Origin: an uncultured Desulfuromusa sp.
GTDB lineage: Bacteria; Desulfobacterota; Desulfuromonadia; Desulfuromonadales; Geopsychrobacteraceae
Length of the DNA: 64,000 bases
Reading direction: 5' to 3'
Assembly: GCF_963675815.1 (NCBI RefSeq)
Contig: NZ_OY776574.1
Location: 1,792,001-1,856,000, forward strand
Below are positions 8,658-17,521 of this stretch, piece by piece. Position 1 is the stretch's first letter, and the number at the start of each line of letters is the position of its first letter. Position numbers and translations under genes: made by a program. Under the pieces are notes generated by a model. It was not told the origin of the DNA, made no database searches, and worked only from the letters and a program-made list of their open reading frames with translations.

Positions 8658-9902
8658 ATGAAGCCACACAAATATTTGCAAAATCGAGCGACTCTCTCCC
8701 CCTGGAAGATCGAAGGTGCCGGGAGAACTGATTTTTCAGGCGCGATTGTTATCCCGGCGTTAGCTGAAAGAGCCAGTCTCCCTGCAACTGTTGAGAGCCT
8801 TTGCCTGAACTTTGCAGCATATCTTGATCGGACACTGGTTATTATCGTGGTTAATAACCGGGCTGATATTCCTGCAGATCAGCTTACGGAAAATCAGGAG
8901 ACTCTTGACTGGTTGCGCTCGGATCCGTATCCGAAACTTAATCTTGCCTGGATTGACGTCAGTTCTTCAGGGCTTGAACTTCCGGCAAAAGAGGGTGTGG
9001 GATTAGCGCGAAAAATCGGTTTTGATGCCAGCTTGCAGCTTTTGGACTGGAAAGTTGATCCACTATTGATTTCACTGGATGCCGATACTCTGGTTGATCG
9101 GAATTATCTTGCGACTATTTTTGATTATTTTGCGCTGGGGAAAAAGGGGGTCGCGGTCATTCCTTTTCGTCATAGGGTGGCACCCATTCCGGCGCAAGAA
9201 CAAGCTATCAGACATTATGAACTTTACCTGCGCAGCTATCTGTTTGGTTTGCAAGTAGCTGGTTCTCCTTACGCGTATCACAGTATTGGTAGTGCTTTTG
9301 CCTGTTCAGCAGAAGCTTATGTGAGAGGCGGGGGGATGAACCGACGTTGTGGTGGAGAAGACTTTTATTTCCTCCAGCAGCTGACGAAAATCTCTGACAT
9401 AAAGATGCTTCGCGGAACAGTTGTCTATCCGTCCCCCCGGTTTTCAGACCGGGTCCCTTTTGGAACGGGAAAAGCTGTCCAGACACAGGTTGAAGCAGGA
9501 ATCGACCTCTTTCATTTTGTTCCTGTTCTTGGTTTTCAAATTTTGCAACGATGGCTGAAACTGATGCATCAATATCTGGATAAATCTGCTGAACAGATTA
9601 TTCAGCAAGCACTGCGGATTTCGCCTGTACTCTATGAGTTTCTGGTTGAGTTGAACTTTGTTAACGTTTGGAAAAAGCTGGCAAACAATCATTCCTCACC
9701 GGAGCAGAAAATGAAGGCTTTTCATCGTTGGTTTGACGCATTGCGAACGCGACAACTGCTGATGCGCATAGATGCCGATTCAATGATGTCAACGCAACAA
9801 AATATTGCCGAACTGATGAGTTGGGGAGGGTTTCCCGGGCTAAAGGATGAGAGGGACCAGTTGCTGACGTTGGAACAATTGCAGGGAGTGGATTGGACAT
9901 GA
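8658..9902 (+). CDS. Glycosyltransferase family 2-like protein
   Basis: About 414 residues with a GT-A type nucleotide-sugar fold. The start of the fold is SGAIVIPALAERASLPATVESLC. A DAD-like metal motif appears in LLISLDADTLVDRNYL, and an acceptor-region block in GGGMNRRCGGEDFYFLQQL. No membrane helices are apparent, so it is probably cytosolic. The donor and acceptor cannot be told from sequence. I use ATG 8658; a TTG two codons earlier is possible. There is no strong ribosome site, only a small GCGGG/CCCGC palindrome upstream. It faces ilvE convergently. Confidence 0.65.
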   Translation: MKPHKYLQNRATLSPWKIEGAGRTDFSGAIVIPALAERASLPATVESLCLNFAAYLDRTLVIIVVNNRADIPADQLTENQETLDWLRSDPYPKLNLAWIDVSSSGLELPAKEGVGLARKIGFDASLQLLDWKVDPLLISLDADTLVDRNYLATIFDYFALGKKGVAVIPFRHRVAPIPAQEQAIRHYELYLRSYLFGLQVAGSPYAYHSIGSAFACSAEAYVRGGGMNRRCGGEDFYFLQQLTKISDIKMLRGTVVYPSPRFSDRVPFGTGKAVQTQVEAGIDLFHFVPVLGFQILQRWLKLMHQYLDKSAEQIIQQALRISPVLYEFLVELNFVNVWKKLANNHSSPEQKMKAFHRWFDALRTRQLLMRIDADSMMSTQQNIAELMSWGGFPGLKDERDQLLTLEQLQGVDWT

Positions 9903-9929
9903 GCCACTGAGAGGGGAATAACGTCCAGT

Positions 9930-9959
9930 CGTTAGACCTGTTTGTTAACAGGCCTAACG
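9930..9959. terminator. Hairpin between convergent genes
   Basis: CGTTAG-A-CCTGTT pairs with AACAGG-C-CTAACG around a short loop. It lies in the 71-bp gap between the glycosyltransferase and ilvE 3' ends. It has no clear T-run, so it may act as a bidirectional 3'-end structure rather than a strong intrinsic terminator. Confidence 0.45.
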
Positions 9960-9973
9960 ATCGGGTAGAAAGA

Positions 9974-11038
9974 CTAAAGCAGAGTGATCCAGTTATGACG
10001 ATCTTCCTGTTTGCCATATTGAATCGCTGTCAACATATTGTAAAGCTCCATGGTCAGTTTTCCGGGCTTCCCATCTCCCAGTTGAACGCAGTTATTTTTG
10101 TAGCAGAAGGAGCCGACCGGGGAAATAACGACAGCGGTTCCTGCTCCAAATGCTTCCTGCAGGCGACCGTTACCGGCTCCTTCGAGGATTTCATCGACGC
10201 TTAGGGCCCGTTCTTCAATCTCGTAGCCCATTTCTTTAACCAGGGTCAACACCGAGCGGCGGGTGATACCATCCAAAACCGTGCCATGCAACGGTGAGGT
10301 GACGATTTTACCATCATAGAGGAAGAGCATGTTCATACTGCCGACCTCTTCGACAAAGCGCTTTTCCTTGGCATCCAGCCAGAGAACCTGATCATAGCCG
10401 CTTTCTGCCGCTTCTTTGGCTGCATACAAGCTGGCAGCGTAGTTGCCGCCGGTTTTAGCTTCACCGGTCCCCCCTTCAGTCGCACGGACATAAAAATCGG
10501 AGATCCAGATTTTTACCGGAGCAATGCCCCCTTTGTAATAGGGACCCACGGGACTGAGAATAACATAGCAAAGGTATTGATCAGCTGGACGGACACCAAG
10601 CATGGGTTCTGTTGCTATCATGGTGGGACGGACATAAAGGCTGGTGCCGGCACTGCGAGGGACCCAGTCCGCCTCCAGTCGAATCAGCTCCAGCATGGCA
10701 TCGAGAAAGAACGTCTCATCAACTTCCGGCATGCACATCCGCTCTGCACTGCGGTTAAAGCGGGTGATGTTGTCGGCAGGGCGGAACATAGACAGGCTTC
10801 CATCAGGGCGGCGGAAAACCTTCAATCCCTCAAAAATTTCCTGGGAATAATGCAGAACCATCGCTGCCGGATCAAGTGAGATAGGTCCGTATGGCTGGAT
10901 ACGTGCGGAATGCCAGCCTTGTCCCTTATCATATTCCATGATCAGCATCCGGTCAGTATATTGTTTTCCAAAGACCAACTGATTTTCATCTTTAACTTTT
11001 TCTTTTGACGTGGTGACAGGTAAGATTTGTAAGTCCAT
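9974..11038 (-). CDS. ilvE: Branched-chain amino acid aminotransferase
   Basis: PLP-dependent class IV transaminase interconverting Leu, Ile and Val with their 2-oxo acids. It is 354 residues from the chosen ATG at 11038 (MDLQILPVTTSKEK), the usual start for the mitochondrial/BCAT2-like bacterial subgroup, with GGAG 9 bp upstream. Recognisable blocks are FEGLKVFRRPDG, RFNRSAERM, GTSLYVRPTMIATE, GGNYAASLYAAKEAA (with the PLP-region residues) and EVGSMNMLFLYDGKIVTSPL. A longer frame continues upstream to 11365 but would overlap the start of larA and has no family similarity. It is divergent from larA across 197 bp. Confidence 0.93.
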   Translation of the reverse strand: MDLQILPVTTSKEKVKDENQLVFGKQYTDRMLIMEYDKGQGWHSARIQPYGPISLDPAAMVLHYSQEIFEGLKVFRRPDGSLSMFRPADNITRFNRSAERMCMPEVDETFFLDAMLELIRLEADWVPRSAGTSLYVRPTMIATEPMLGVRPADQYLCYVILSPVGPYYKGGIAPVKIWISDFYVRATEGGTGEAKTGGNYAASLYAAKEAAESGYDQVLWLDAKEKRFVEEVGSMNMLFLYDGKIVTSPLHGTVLDGITRRSVLTLVKEMGYEIEERALSVDEILEGAGNGRLQEAFGAGTAVVISPVGSFCYKNNCVQLGDGKPGKLTMELYNMLTAIQYGKQEDRHNWITLL

Positions 11039-11235
11039 AATGATTTGCTCCGGCAATAGAAATGAAGGAGATATTTTTTTATCATAGCAGCGTCTGTGCT
11101 GCAACAATATCTCTCTGCTTTGCTTGTTTCCGAGGGGCTTTTTCAGTATTGTTGGCAGCAAATAAAAATCCAGGATGAAAATTACAGGAGATAGGAGTAT
11201 CTTCATCATTATTCGTGTGGAGACAGCTATAAACA

Positions 11236-12513
11236 ATGACAAAAATTGAATTAAAGTATGGTCCTCGCGTGTTTTCCTGTTCTTTGTGTGATGCAAGAAT
11301 TTTGCAATCAGAGGTTTTACCGGAACCTCCAGATGCAGAAGGGTTGATTCGGAAAGCATTGGCACACCCCATAGGGACTTCGTCGCTCGGAGAAATTCTA
11401 ACGCCTGGCGAAAAGGTTGCTGTTGTTACCTCTGATATTACCCGCTACAGCGGGAGTGAAGTCTTTTTACCGATTCTGGTTGAGGAATTAAATGCCCTGG
11501 GAATTGCCGATGCTGATATTGAAATTATTATTGCACTGGGGATTCACCGCAAGCAGACAGAGGAAGAACATCGTAAAATAGTCGGTTCTTTATATGGACG
11601 AGTTGCTGTTTATGACCATGAATGTGAAGACCCGGCCGAACTGATTGACTTAGGTTTCACGGACTCCGGAATCCCGGTTCAGGTGAACCGCCGGGTGGTT
11701 GAAGCTGATCGGGTGATTGTAACCGGCACTATTGGTTTTCACTACTTTGCTGGTTTCGGCGGGGGGCGAAAAGGGTTGATTCCTGGTGTTGCCAGCCGTG
11801 AAACTTGCATGGCCAGCCATTTTGCCGTTTTCAATCCACCAGAGATCGGCGGGAAACATCCCAAGGCTGTGACCGGTGTTCTGGATGGGAACCCGGTTCA
11901 CAGGAATTTGCTCCAAGCCGCCCGCCTGGTTCAACCGGACTTTTTATTAAATACGGTCCTTTCTCCCCAAAAGAAGATTTTGGGAGTATTTTGCGGGGAT
12001 CTGGAACAGGCTCATCTGGCGGGCTGTGACATGGTACGAGAGCTGTTTCAGGTGGCATTGGATAAACCTTTTGACCTTGCAGTGATCTCTTGTGGTGGAG
12101 AACCCAAGGATATCAATTTTATTCAGGCACAAAAAGCACTTGATTATGGCTGTCAAGCCGTCAAAGAGGGAGGGACGATTATCTTGCTGGCCGCCTGTCG
12201 CGATGGTTTTGGACACTCTACCTTTTATGACTGGTTTCGCTATCAGGATTTAGATGAGTTTGAAGCTGCGTTGCGGGCAAACTATCAGATCAATGGGCAG
12301 ACAGCTCATGCGACCCTGACCAAGGCGCGCCGTTACCGGGTTATCCTGATCAGTGAATTGACCGCTGAGCAAACGGGGAAGATGGGGATGGAAAAGGCTG
12401 TTGATCTTGATAGTGCTTTGCAGATGGTGTCGCTTGATTTAGCTAATAAAGCCAAGGTTGTGATTATCCCTGATGGCGGGATGGTGTTGCCGGTGATTGA
12501 AAAAAATGATTAA
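11236..12513 (+). CDS. larA: LarA-family nickel-dependent lactate racemase (DUF2088)
   Basis: 425-residue member of the LarA family, which racemises lactate or other 2-hydroxy acids with a nickel-pincer nucleotide cofactor attached to Lys. Family features visible are VAVVTSDITRYSGS, IALGIHRKQTEEE, YFAGFGGGRKGLIPGVA with the expected lysine, FNPPEIGGKHPKA and VISCGGEPKDINFIQAQKAL. The cofactor-making genes larB, larC and larE are not in this window. Nearby genes 14432-17318 encode a FAD oxidase and Fe-S subunit of the D-lactate/glycolate type, so a role in supplying one lactate isomer is a reasonable inference. Some DUF2088 proteins act on other substrates. Confidence 0.8.
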   Translation: MTKIELKYGPRVFSCSLCDARILQSEVLPEPPDAEGLIRKALAHPIGTSSLGEILTPGEKVAVVTSDITRYSGSEVFLPILVEELNALGIADADIEIIIALGIHRKQTEEEHRKIVGSLYGRVAVYDHECEDPAELIDLGFTDSGIPVQVNRRVVEADRVIVTGTIGFHYFAGFGGGRKGLIPGVASRETCMASHFAVFNPPEIGGKHPKAVTGVLDGNPVHRNLLQAARLVQPDFLLNTVLSPQKKILGVFCGDLEQAHLAGCDMVRELFQVALDKPFDLAVISCGGEPKDINFIQAQKALDYGCQAVKEGGTIILLAACRDGFGHSTFYDWFRYQDLDEFEAALRANYQINGQTAHATLTKARRYRVILISELTAEQTGKMGMEKAVDLDSALQMVSLDLANKAKVVIIPDGGMVLPVIEKND

Positions 12514-12567
12514 CGACAGTCTCTGGTAACAAAACCGTTATCCAAATTTTAAAGTAAAGGAATTTAC

Positions 12568-14124
12568 ATGCCAACAAAAGAAGATGTCATCAAGCATGTC
12601 ATCGAAACCGGCTCTTTACCCACCCTGTCAACCGTTGCGTCGACACTGATAAATATAACCGGCAAGGAAGAAACAACAATCTACGATATTTCCAAACTCA
12701 TTGCTCAGGATGTTTCGCTTTCGAGCAAAATTTTGAAGGTTGTTAACTCTTCCTTCTATAATTTCCCCAACGAAGTTGGAACGATTCAGCAGGCGGTTGC
12801 GATCCTTGGAACGAATGCCGTACGAAGCTTGGTTTTATCTTTTTCATTTTTGAATATGGAACGTCCAAAGCATGGCGCAGGGTTCGATTATGGACGTTTT
12901 TGGGAGGAGTCTCTAGCAGCCGCTGTTGCTTCCAAGCTGATTATGGCCAAGGTCAGCGATAATGACCCGGAAGAGGCATTCACTGTCAGCTTGTTGCAAA
13001 ATCTTGGTAAATTGATTCTTGCCTGTGCTTATCGTGAAAACTATGATCAATTATTGGAAGAGGCCGCCGGGAGCGAAAAACGTTTGTTGGAACTGGAAGA
13101 TGAGCGGCTCGGTGCTAATCACGCGTATATCGGAGGTGAAGCAGCGAAACGTTGGAATTTCCCCGAGAGTTTAGCCGTTCCTATTATCTACCATCATGAT
13201 CCTGACAGCTATACCGGTGATAACGCTGAACTCAAGACTGAAATCAGGGTGGTGCATCTGGCTGCTTTGCTGGCTAATATTATGTATTCCGGCAATCCCA
13301 TTGATTATCATGCCCCGTTCCGTGAACGTGCGCAGAAAATGTTTAAACTTGATACGGCAAGCATTGATGAAATTCTTGAAAAAGCGAATGGAGATGTTGC
13401 CAAAGCGGCTCAATATTTTGGTTTGAATATCGAAGGAACGGCTTCTATTCCTGAGATTTTGCAGCAGGCCAATATTGAACTGAGTTTGCTCAATATGAGT
13501 TATGAGCAGATTAACCGGGAACTGGTGCAGTCGAAGATGCAGCTGGAAAAATTAACAGCTGAACTGGAAGAGAAAAATACCTATCTTGAAGAAATAGCCA
13601 ATCTGGACGGTCTGACCAAAATTTATAATCATCGTTATTTCCAGGAATTTCTGGATAAAGAAATCAGCAGGACTATTCGCCAGGAGAATGAAATGAGTCT
13701 GGTGCTGGCAGATATTGATAATTTTAAAAAATTCAATGATTTCTACGGGCACCAAGCGGGTGATTATGTCTTAAAGGAGGTTGCCGGTCTGTGCAGTGGA
13801 GTCATCAGAGAGTATGATCTTATCGCTCGCTATGGGGGGGAGGAGTTTGTTTTTATCCTGCCTGAAACCAATCAGGACGATGCTTTGATTGTTGCAGAAA
13901 AAATCCGTGCTGCAATTGAACAGCACCCCTTCAGCTATGAGGGGGATGATTACCGGGTGACCAGTAGTTTTGGTGTTTCTGTTTTTGATGGAACCGGAAA
14001 GGCAATGAAAAAAACCGAGTTGATTGAGCGGGCTGATAAAGCATTATATCTGGCCAAGAAAAAAGGCCGGAACCGGGTTGAACCATTTGTGGAAAAGAGT
14101 GGTTGGTTCGGCAAATCAAAATAG
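12568..14124 (+). CDS. HDOD-domain diguanylate cyclase
   Basis: 518 residues. An N-terminal HDOD domain (about 15-215; LSSKILKVVNSSFYNFP, QNLGKLILACAY) is followed by a linker with coiled-coil character (about 300-345) and a GGDEF domain (about 348-505). The cyclase motif is intact as GGEEF (RYGGEEFVFILPE). An RxxD I-site (REYD) lies five residues before it, implying product inhibition by c-di-GMP. HDOD proteins are regulatory, non-catalytic relatives of HD phosphohydrolases. No membrane segment is seen, so it acts in the cytoplasm. It follows larA by 54 bp, with AAAGGA upstream of the ATG, and may be cotranscribed with it. Confidence 0.9.
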   Translation: MPTKEDVIKHVIETGSLPTLSTVASTLINITGKEETTIYDISKLIAQDVSLSSKILKVVNSSFYNFPNEVGTIQQAVAILGTNAVRSLVLSFSFLNMERPKHGAGFDYGRFWEESLAAAVASKLIMAKVSDNDPEEAFTVSLLQNLGKLILACAYRENYDQLLEEAAGSEKRLLELEDERLGANHAYIGGEAAKRWNFPESLAVPIIYHHDPDSYTGDNAELKTEIRVVHLAALLANIMYSGNPIDYHAPFRERAQKMFKLDTASIDEILEKANGDVAKAAQYFGLNIEGTASIPEILQQANIELSLLNMSYEQINRELVQSKMQLEKLTAELEEKNTYLEEIANLDGLTKIYNHRYFQEFLDKEISRTIRQENEMSLVLADIDNFKKFNDFYGHQAGDYVLKEVAGLCSGVIREYDLIARYGGEEFVFILPETNQDDALIVAEKIRAAIEQHPFSYEGDDYRVTSSFGVSVFDGTGKAMKKTELIERADKALYLAKKKGRNRVEPFVEKSGWFGKSK

Positions 14125-14188
14125 ACTTATTTGGTTTTATATTCGATAATAAAGGCTGAATCAGCCATCAACCCCTCAGGGAAAATTG

Positions 14189-14394
14189 TTAACGGAGAGA
14201 CGCAAAGTTGGAGAGACGGAGAGAAAGAACACAACCTTTAATTTGGCCACCAAGACACCAAGGAAAAGTACACATGATTTTTTGGTTTTAAAACCTTAAA
14301 AACGATTTTGACTTTGGTTGTCTTGGCGAACTTGGTGCCTTGGTGGTTATCGTCAGGTTTTGACTTTTTCTCCTTCTCCGCGTCTCTCCGTTAA
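14189..14394. repeat. Nested-palindrome element, copy A
   Basis: 206 bp between the HDOD-GGDEF gene and the FAD oxidase gene. The ends are TTAACGGAGAGACGC and its exact complement GCGTCTCTCCGTTAA. Inside lies a second palindrome, GCCACCAAG...CACCAAGG against CCTTGGTGG. Left purine-rich and right pyrimidine-rich arms (GGAGAG / CTCC tracts) could fold the whole element into one long hairpin. It ends 37 bp before the next ATG. Unlike the other copies it starts 64 bp past the stop codon. Confidence 0.85.
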
Positions 14395-14431
14395 AGATTT
14401 TTGGTATTTGTTTAAAAAAAGGAAATGACTC

Positions 14432-15817
14432 ATGTTTGACAAAAGTATCATCACAAAGCTCCAGCAGATCAGCGGTAAAGATCAGGTGCTAACGGATAAA
14501 GCCGACCTGATCTGTTACTCATATGACGCCACTCAGAAGCAGTATCTTCCGGATGTTGTTGTCCATCCGGGGACAGTGGCAGAAATCAGCGAAATCATGA
14601 AGTTGGCCAATGAAAATAAAATCCCGGTTTTTCCGCGTGGTGCCGGCACCGGATTTACCGGTGGCAGTGTTCCTACTGCAGGGGGAATTGTTCTTGGCCT
14701 GACACGGTTTGATAAAATTCTGGATATCGATGAAGAGAATCTTGTCGCAACCATAGAACCGGGTGTCGTTACCGAAGATTTCCAGAAAACCGTTGAGAAA
14801 GTCGGCTTGTTTTATCCTCCTGACCCCGCATCTTTGAAAGTGTCCACGATGGGCGGTAATGTTGCTGAATGCGCCGGAGGGCCGCGTTGTGTCAAATATG
14901 GGGTGACCAAAGATTATATTATCGGCCTGGAAATTGTGACCCCGACCGGTGATGTGATCAGAACTGGAGGGCCAACGATGAAGGGGGTTGTGGGTTACGA
15001 CCTGACCAAGCTGATTTGTGGTAGCGAAGGAACTCTGGCAGTTATTACAAAAATTATTGTTAAATTAATTCCCAAGCCGGAAGCAAAGAAAACCATGCTG
15101 GTATTATTCGACTCAATCGATGGTGCTGCGCAGGCGGTCTCTGCCATTATTCGCGGCAAAATTATTCCGACCACCCTTGAATTTCTGGATGCGCGAACCC
15201 TTGATTGTATTCGCCAGGCGACAGATCTGGATGTTCCCGATGCGGCACGAGCGGTTTTACTGATTGAAGTGGATGGTGACCGGGAATTTCTGGACAAGCA
15301 AGTTGCCAAAGTGTCTGCTATTGTTAAGCCACTTGGCGTTGTTGAAACCAGAGTCGCTGATACTCCGGCTGAAAGTGAAGCTCTCTGGCAGATCCGCCGT
15401 TCTATCTCCGCATCGTTACGCCAGGTCAACCCGGATAAGTTTAACGAGGATATCTGTGTTCCGCGTTCAAAAGTGCCGGATATGATTCGCAAGATTGAAC
15501 GGATTGCTGACCATTACCAGATTCCGATCGTCAATTATGGCCATGCAGGTGATGGCAATATCCATGTCAATATTATGGTTGACGAGAAAGTTCCCGGTGA
15601 TCATGAAAAAGCTGAAAAAGCCGTCTTTGAGGTCTTTGAAGGGGCCCTTGAGCTGGGTGGAACCATGAGCGGTGAACATGGTGTCGGGATCATGAAAGCA
15701 CCCTTTCTGGATATGGAACTCAAGGCCAACACTATTGATTATATGAAAACCATCAAGCGGTCTCTTGATCCGAACAATATCCTCAACCCTGGAAAAATTT
15801 TCCCAAGTGATGTTTAA
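14432..15817 (+). CDS. glcD: FAD-linked oxidase, GlcD / D-lactate dehydrogenase type
   Basis: 461-residue flavoprotein of the vanillyl-alcohol oxidase superfamily, oxidising a 2-hydroxy acid such as D-lactate or glycolate. The FAD-binding PCMH domain (about 40-215) has VFPRGAGTGFTGGSVPT and GGNVAECAGGPRCVKYG. The C-terminal substrate/FAD domain has NYGHAGDGNIHVNIM and GTMSGEHGVGIMKAPF, with the metal- and substrate-binding His residues. AAGGA precedes the ATG. The Fe-S partner follows across repeat copy B, and LarA lies upstream. Together they suggest lactate use, with electrons passed to quinone through the Fe-S subunit. Substrate choice between lactate and glycolate is not decided by sequence. 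Confidence 0.88.
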   Translation: MFDKSIITKLQQISGKDQVLTDKADLICYSYDATQKQYLPDVVVHPGTVAEISEIMKLANENKIPVFPRGAGTGFTGGSVPTAGGIVLGLTRFDKILDIDEENLVATIEPGVVTEDFQKTVEKVGLFYPPDPASLKVSTMGGNVAECAGGPRCVKYGVTKDYIIGLEIVTPTGDVIRTGGPTMKGVVGYDLTKLICGSEGTLAVITKIIVKLIPKPEAKKTMLVLFDSIDGAAQAVSAIIRGKIIPTTLEFLDARTLDCIRQATDLDVPDAARAVLLIEVDGDREFLDKQVAKVSAIVKPLGVVETRVADTPAESEALWQIRRSISASLRQVNPDKFNEDICVPRSKVPDMIRKIERIADHYQIPIVNYGHAGDGNIHVNIMVDEKVPGDHEKAEKAVFEVFEGALELGGTMSGEHGVGIMKAPFLDMELKANTIDYMKTIKRSLDPNNILNPGKIFPSDV

Positions 15818-15822
15818 TTTTT

Positions 15823-16036
15823 TTAACGGAGAGACGCAAAGTTGGAGAGCCGGAGAGGAGAGTCAAAACCTTTAAATTAGCCACCAAGGCTCCAAGAACA
15901 CCAAGGAAAATAAAAAAGCTTTTTGGGTTTTAAAACTTTAAAGATGTTTTTGACTATGGTTGACTTGGCGAACTTGGTGCCTCATATCTGATTATGGTTT
16001 TCTCTCTAGCTCTCCCTCTCAGCGTCTCTCCGTTAA
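15823..16036. repeat. Nested-palindrome element, copy B
   Basis: 214 bp starting 5 bp after the glcD stop codon and ending 22 bp before the Fe-S subunit ATG, so it fills the gap. The ends are TTAACGGAGAGACGC and GCGTCTCTCCGTTAA. The inner palindrome is GCCACCAAGGCTCCAAG...CACCAAGG against CTTGGCGAACTTGGTGCC. It is close in sequence to copy A. Confidence 0.87.
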
Positions 16037-16058
16037 AATTGTTGATAAAGGTTTAAGT

Positions 16059-17318
16059 ATGGCCAAGCTGAAAAAATTAGAAGATTATCGTCACGAGATT
16101 GACCAATGTGTGAAATGTGGTGGATGTCGTGCTTATTGTCCCGCTTTTGGTGCTGAAAAACATGAAGGACGTGTTGCGCGTGGCAAAATTGCCCTGGCTG
16201 ATTCTTTATTAAAGGGAGATGTTCACCTGGAGGAGAAGTTTCTCCTGGATATGTCCCAGTGTCTCCTGTGTGGCAGTTGCTATGCCCAGTGCCCCAACAA
16301 GGTTCATACCGAAGATATTGTTGCTGCTACGCGGCGGGAAATTGCTAATCGTAAAGGTTTGTCAACTTTCGGAAAAGGGGTTGGTACGGTCCTGAAAAAT
16401 CAGGGGCTGATGAATCTTCTGGCAAAGGGCGGTGGCGCTTTTTCCAAGTTATTATTCAAAAAAATCCCCGAGCAGAGTGGTTTGCGACTCCGGTTTCCAG
16501 CTCCCTTTATCAGTTCGGATCGGACGTTGCCACCATTGACGGCAAAGCCGTTTCGGGAACGCCATCCTGAAATTATTCCCGGCGATGCAGATAAGCCGAC
16601 AGTTCTTTTTTTTACCGGATGTGGCATCAACTATATGTACCCCGATTCGGGTGAAGCTTTACTCAAAGCACTCAAGTTCATTGGTGTGACAGTCATCATC
16701 CCCAGAGCTCAGGTGTGTTGTGGTCTCCCTGCGGTTTCTGCCGGCGCGGCAGAGACGGTTGAATCCCTTGCGGAAGAAAATTTGGCAGTGTTTCAACAGA
16801 ACAATTACGATTATATTGTGACTGCCTGTGCATCCTGTCATTCCGGGCTTACGCAAATCTATCCGGGAATGGGAGAGGAATTCAACGAATTCAGGGATAA
16901 AGTTAAAGATATTTTTGTGTTTTTGATTGAGCAGGGGTTTGCTGAAAAACTCGAGGAACTTCCGAAGCTGAAAGATCGTGTCAAGGTGACTTATCATGAC
17001 CCGTGTCACTTGCGAAATCATGGCATTACAGCTGAACCAAGAGCGATCCTAAAAGCTTTGCCCCAGGTTGATTTTGTCGAAATGGAAAATGCCGGAACCT
17101 GCTGTGGTCTGGGGGGAACGTATTCCGTGTATCACTATGATACCAGTAAAAAAATCGGTGCTAAAAAAGCAGGCTTTATCAGCGAAAGTGGTGCTGATCT
17201 CGTTGCCACCGATTGTCCCGGCTGTATTATGCAGTTGCAGGACAGTATCAACCACGCCAATGAAAAACAGCATGTCGTTCATATTCTGGATCTGGTTGCG
17301 GAAGTGTTGCCTGGATAG
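16059..17318 (+). CDS. glcF: Fe-S electron-transfer subunit, GlcF / LutA-like (two 4Fe-4S, two CCG domains)
   Basis: 419 residues from ATG 16059 (MAKLKKLEDYRHEIDQC), chosen because AAAGG lies 7 bp upstream. A longer in-frame reading from 15960 only translates repeat B. Two ferredoxin-type clusters are visible, CVKCGGCRAYCP and CLLCGSCYAQCP. Two Cys-rich CCG domains follow: the first has CCGLP and CASCHSGL, the second CCGLGGTYSVY and TDCPGCIMQL. These domains bind Fe-S clusters in the heterodisulfide reductase, GlcF and LutA families. It would accept electrons from the FAD oxidase encoded upstream and deliver them to the membrane quinone pool. Confidence 0.88.
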   Translation: MAKLKKLEDYRHEIDQCVKCGGCRAYCPAFGAEKHEGRVARGKIALADSLLKGDVHLEEKFLLDMSQCLLCGSCYAQCPNKVHTEDIVAATRREIANRKGLSTFGKGVGTVLKNQGLMNLLAKGGGAFSKLLFKKIPEQSGLRLRFPAPFISSDRTLPPLTAKPFRERHPEIIPGDADKPTVLFFTGCGINYMYPDSGEALLKALKFIGVTVIIPRAQVCCGLPAVSAGAAETVESLAEENLAVFQQNNYDYIVTACASCHSGLTQIYPGMGEEFNEFRDKVKDIFVFLIEQGFAEKLEELPKLKDRVKVTYHDPCHLRNHGITAEPRAILKALPQVDFVEMENAGTCCGLGGTYSVYHYDTSKKIGAKKAGFISESGADLVATDCPGCIMQLQDSINHANEKQHVVHILDLVAEVLPG

Positions 17319-17323
17319 TTTTT

Positions 17324-17501
17324 TTAACGGAGAGACGCAGAGAAGGAGAGTCGGAGAGAAATCCAAAAACAGAAACTAGCCACAAAAAGCATCAAAGTCA
17401 AAAGCGTTTTTATGGGGCTAAACCCAAAAAAAAGATTTTGGTTCTCTTGGTGATCTTTGAGTAAGTTTAAGTTCAGTTTTTCCTCTCCGTCTCTCCGTTA
17501 A
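17324..17501. repeat. Nested-palindrome element, copy C
   Basis: 178 bp, 5 bp after the glcF stop and 20 bp before the channel gene. The ends are TTAACGGAGAGACGCAGAG and CTCCGTCTCTCCGTTAA. The inner module is decayed: GCCACAAAAAGCATCAAAG against CTTGGTGATCTTTGAG. Confidence 0.85.
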
Positions 17502-17521
17502 ATTGAATTTTAGGAGTTAAG

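Noticed and set aside
11039..11365. 109-codon N-terminal extension of IlvE
   Set aside because: It overlaps the start of larA on the other strand, has no family similarity, and ATG 11038 has GGAG upstream.
15960..16058. 33-codon N-terminal extension of the GlcF-like protein
   Set aside because: It only translates repeat element B; the ATG at 16059 has a ribosome site and starts with family sequence.
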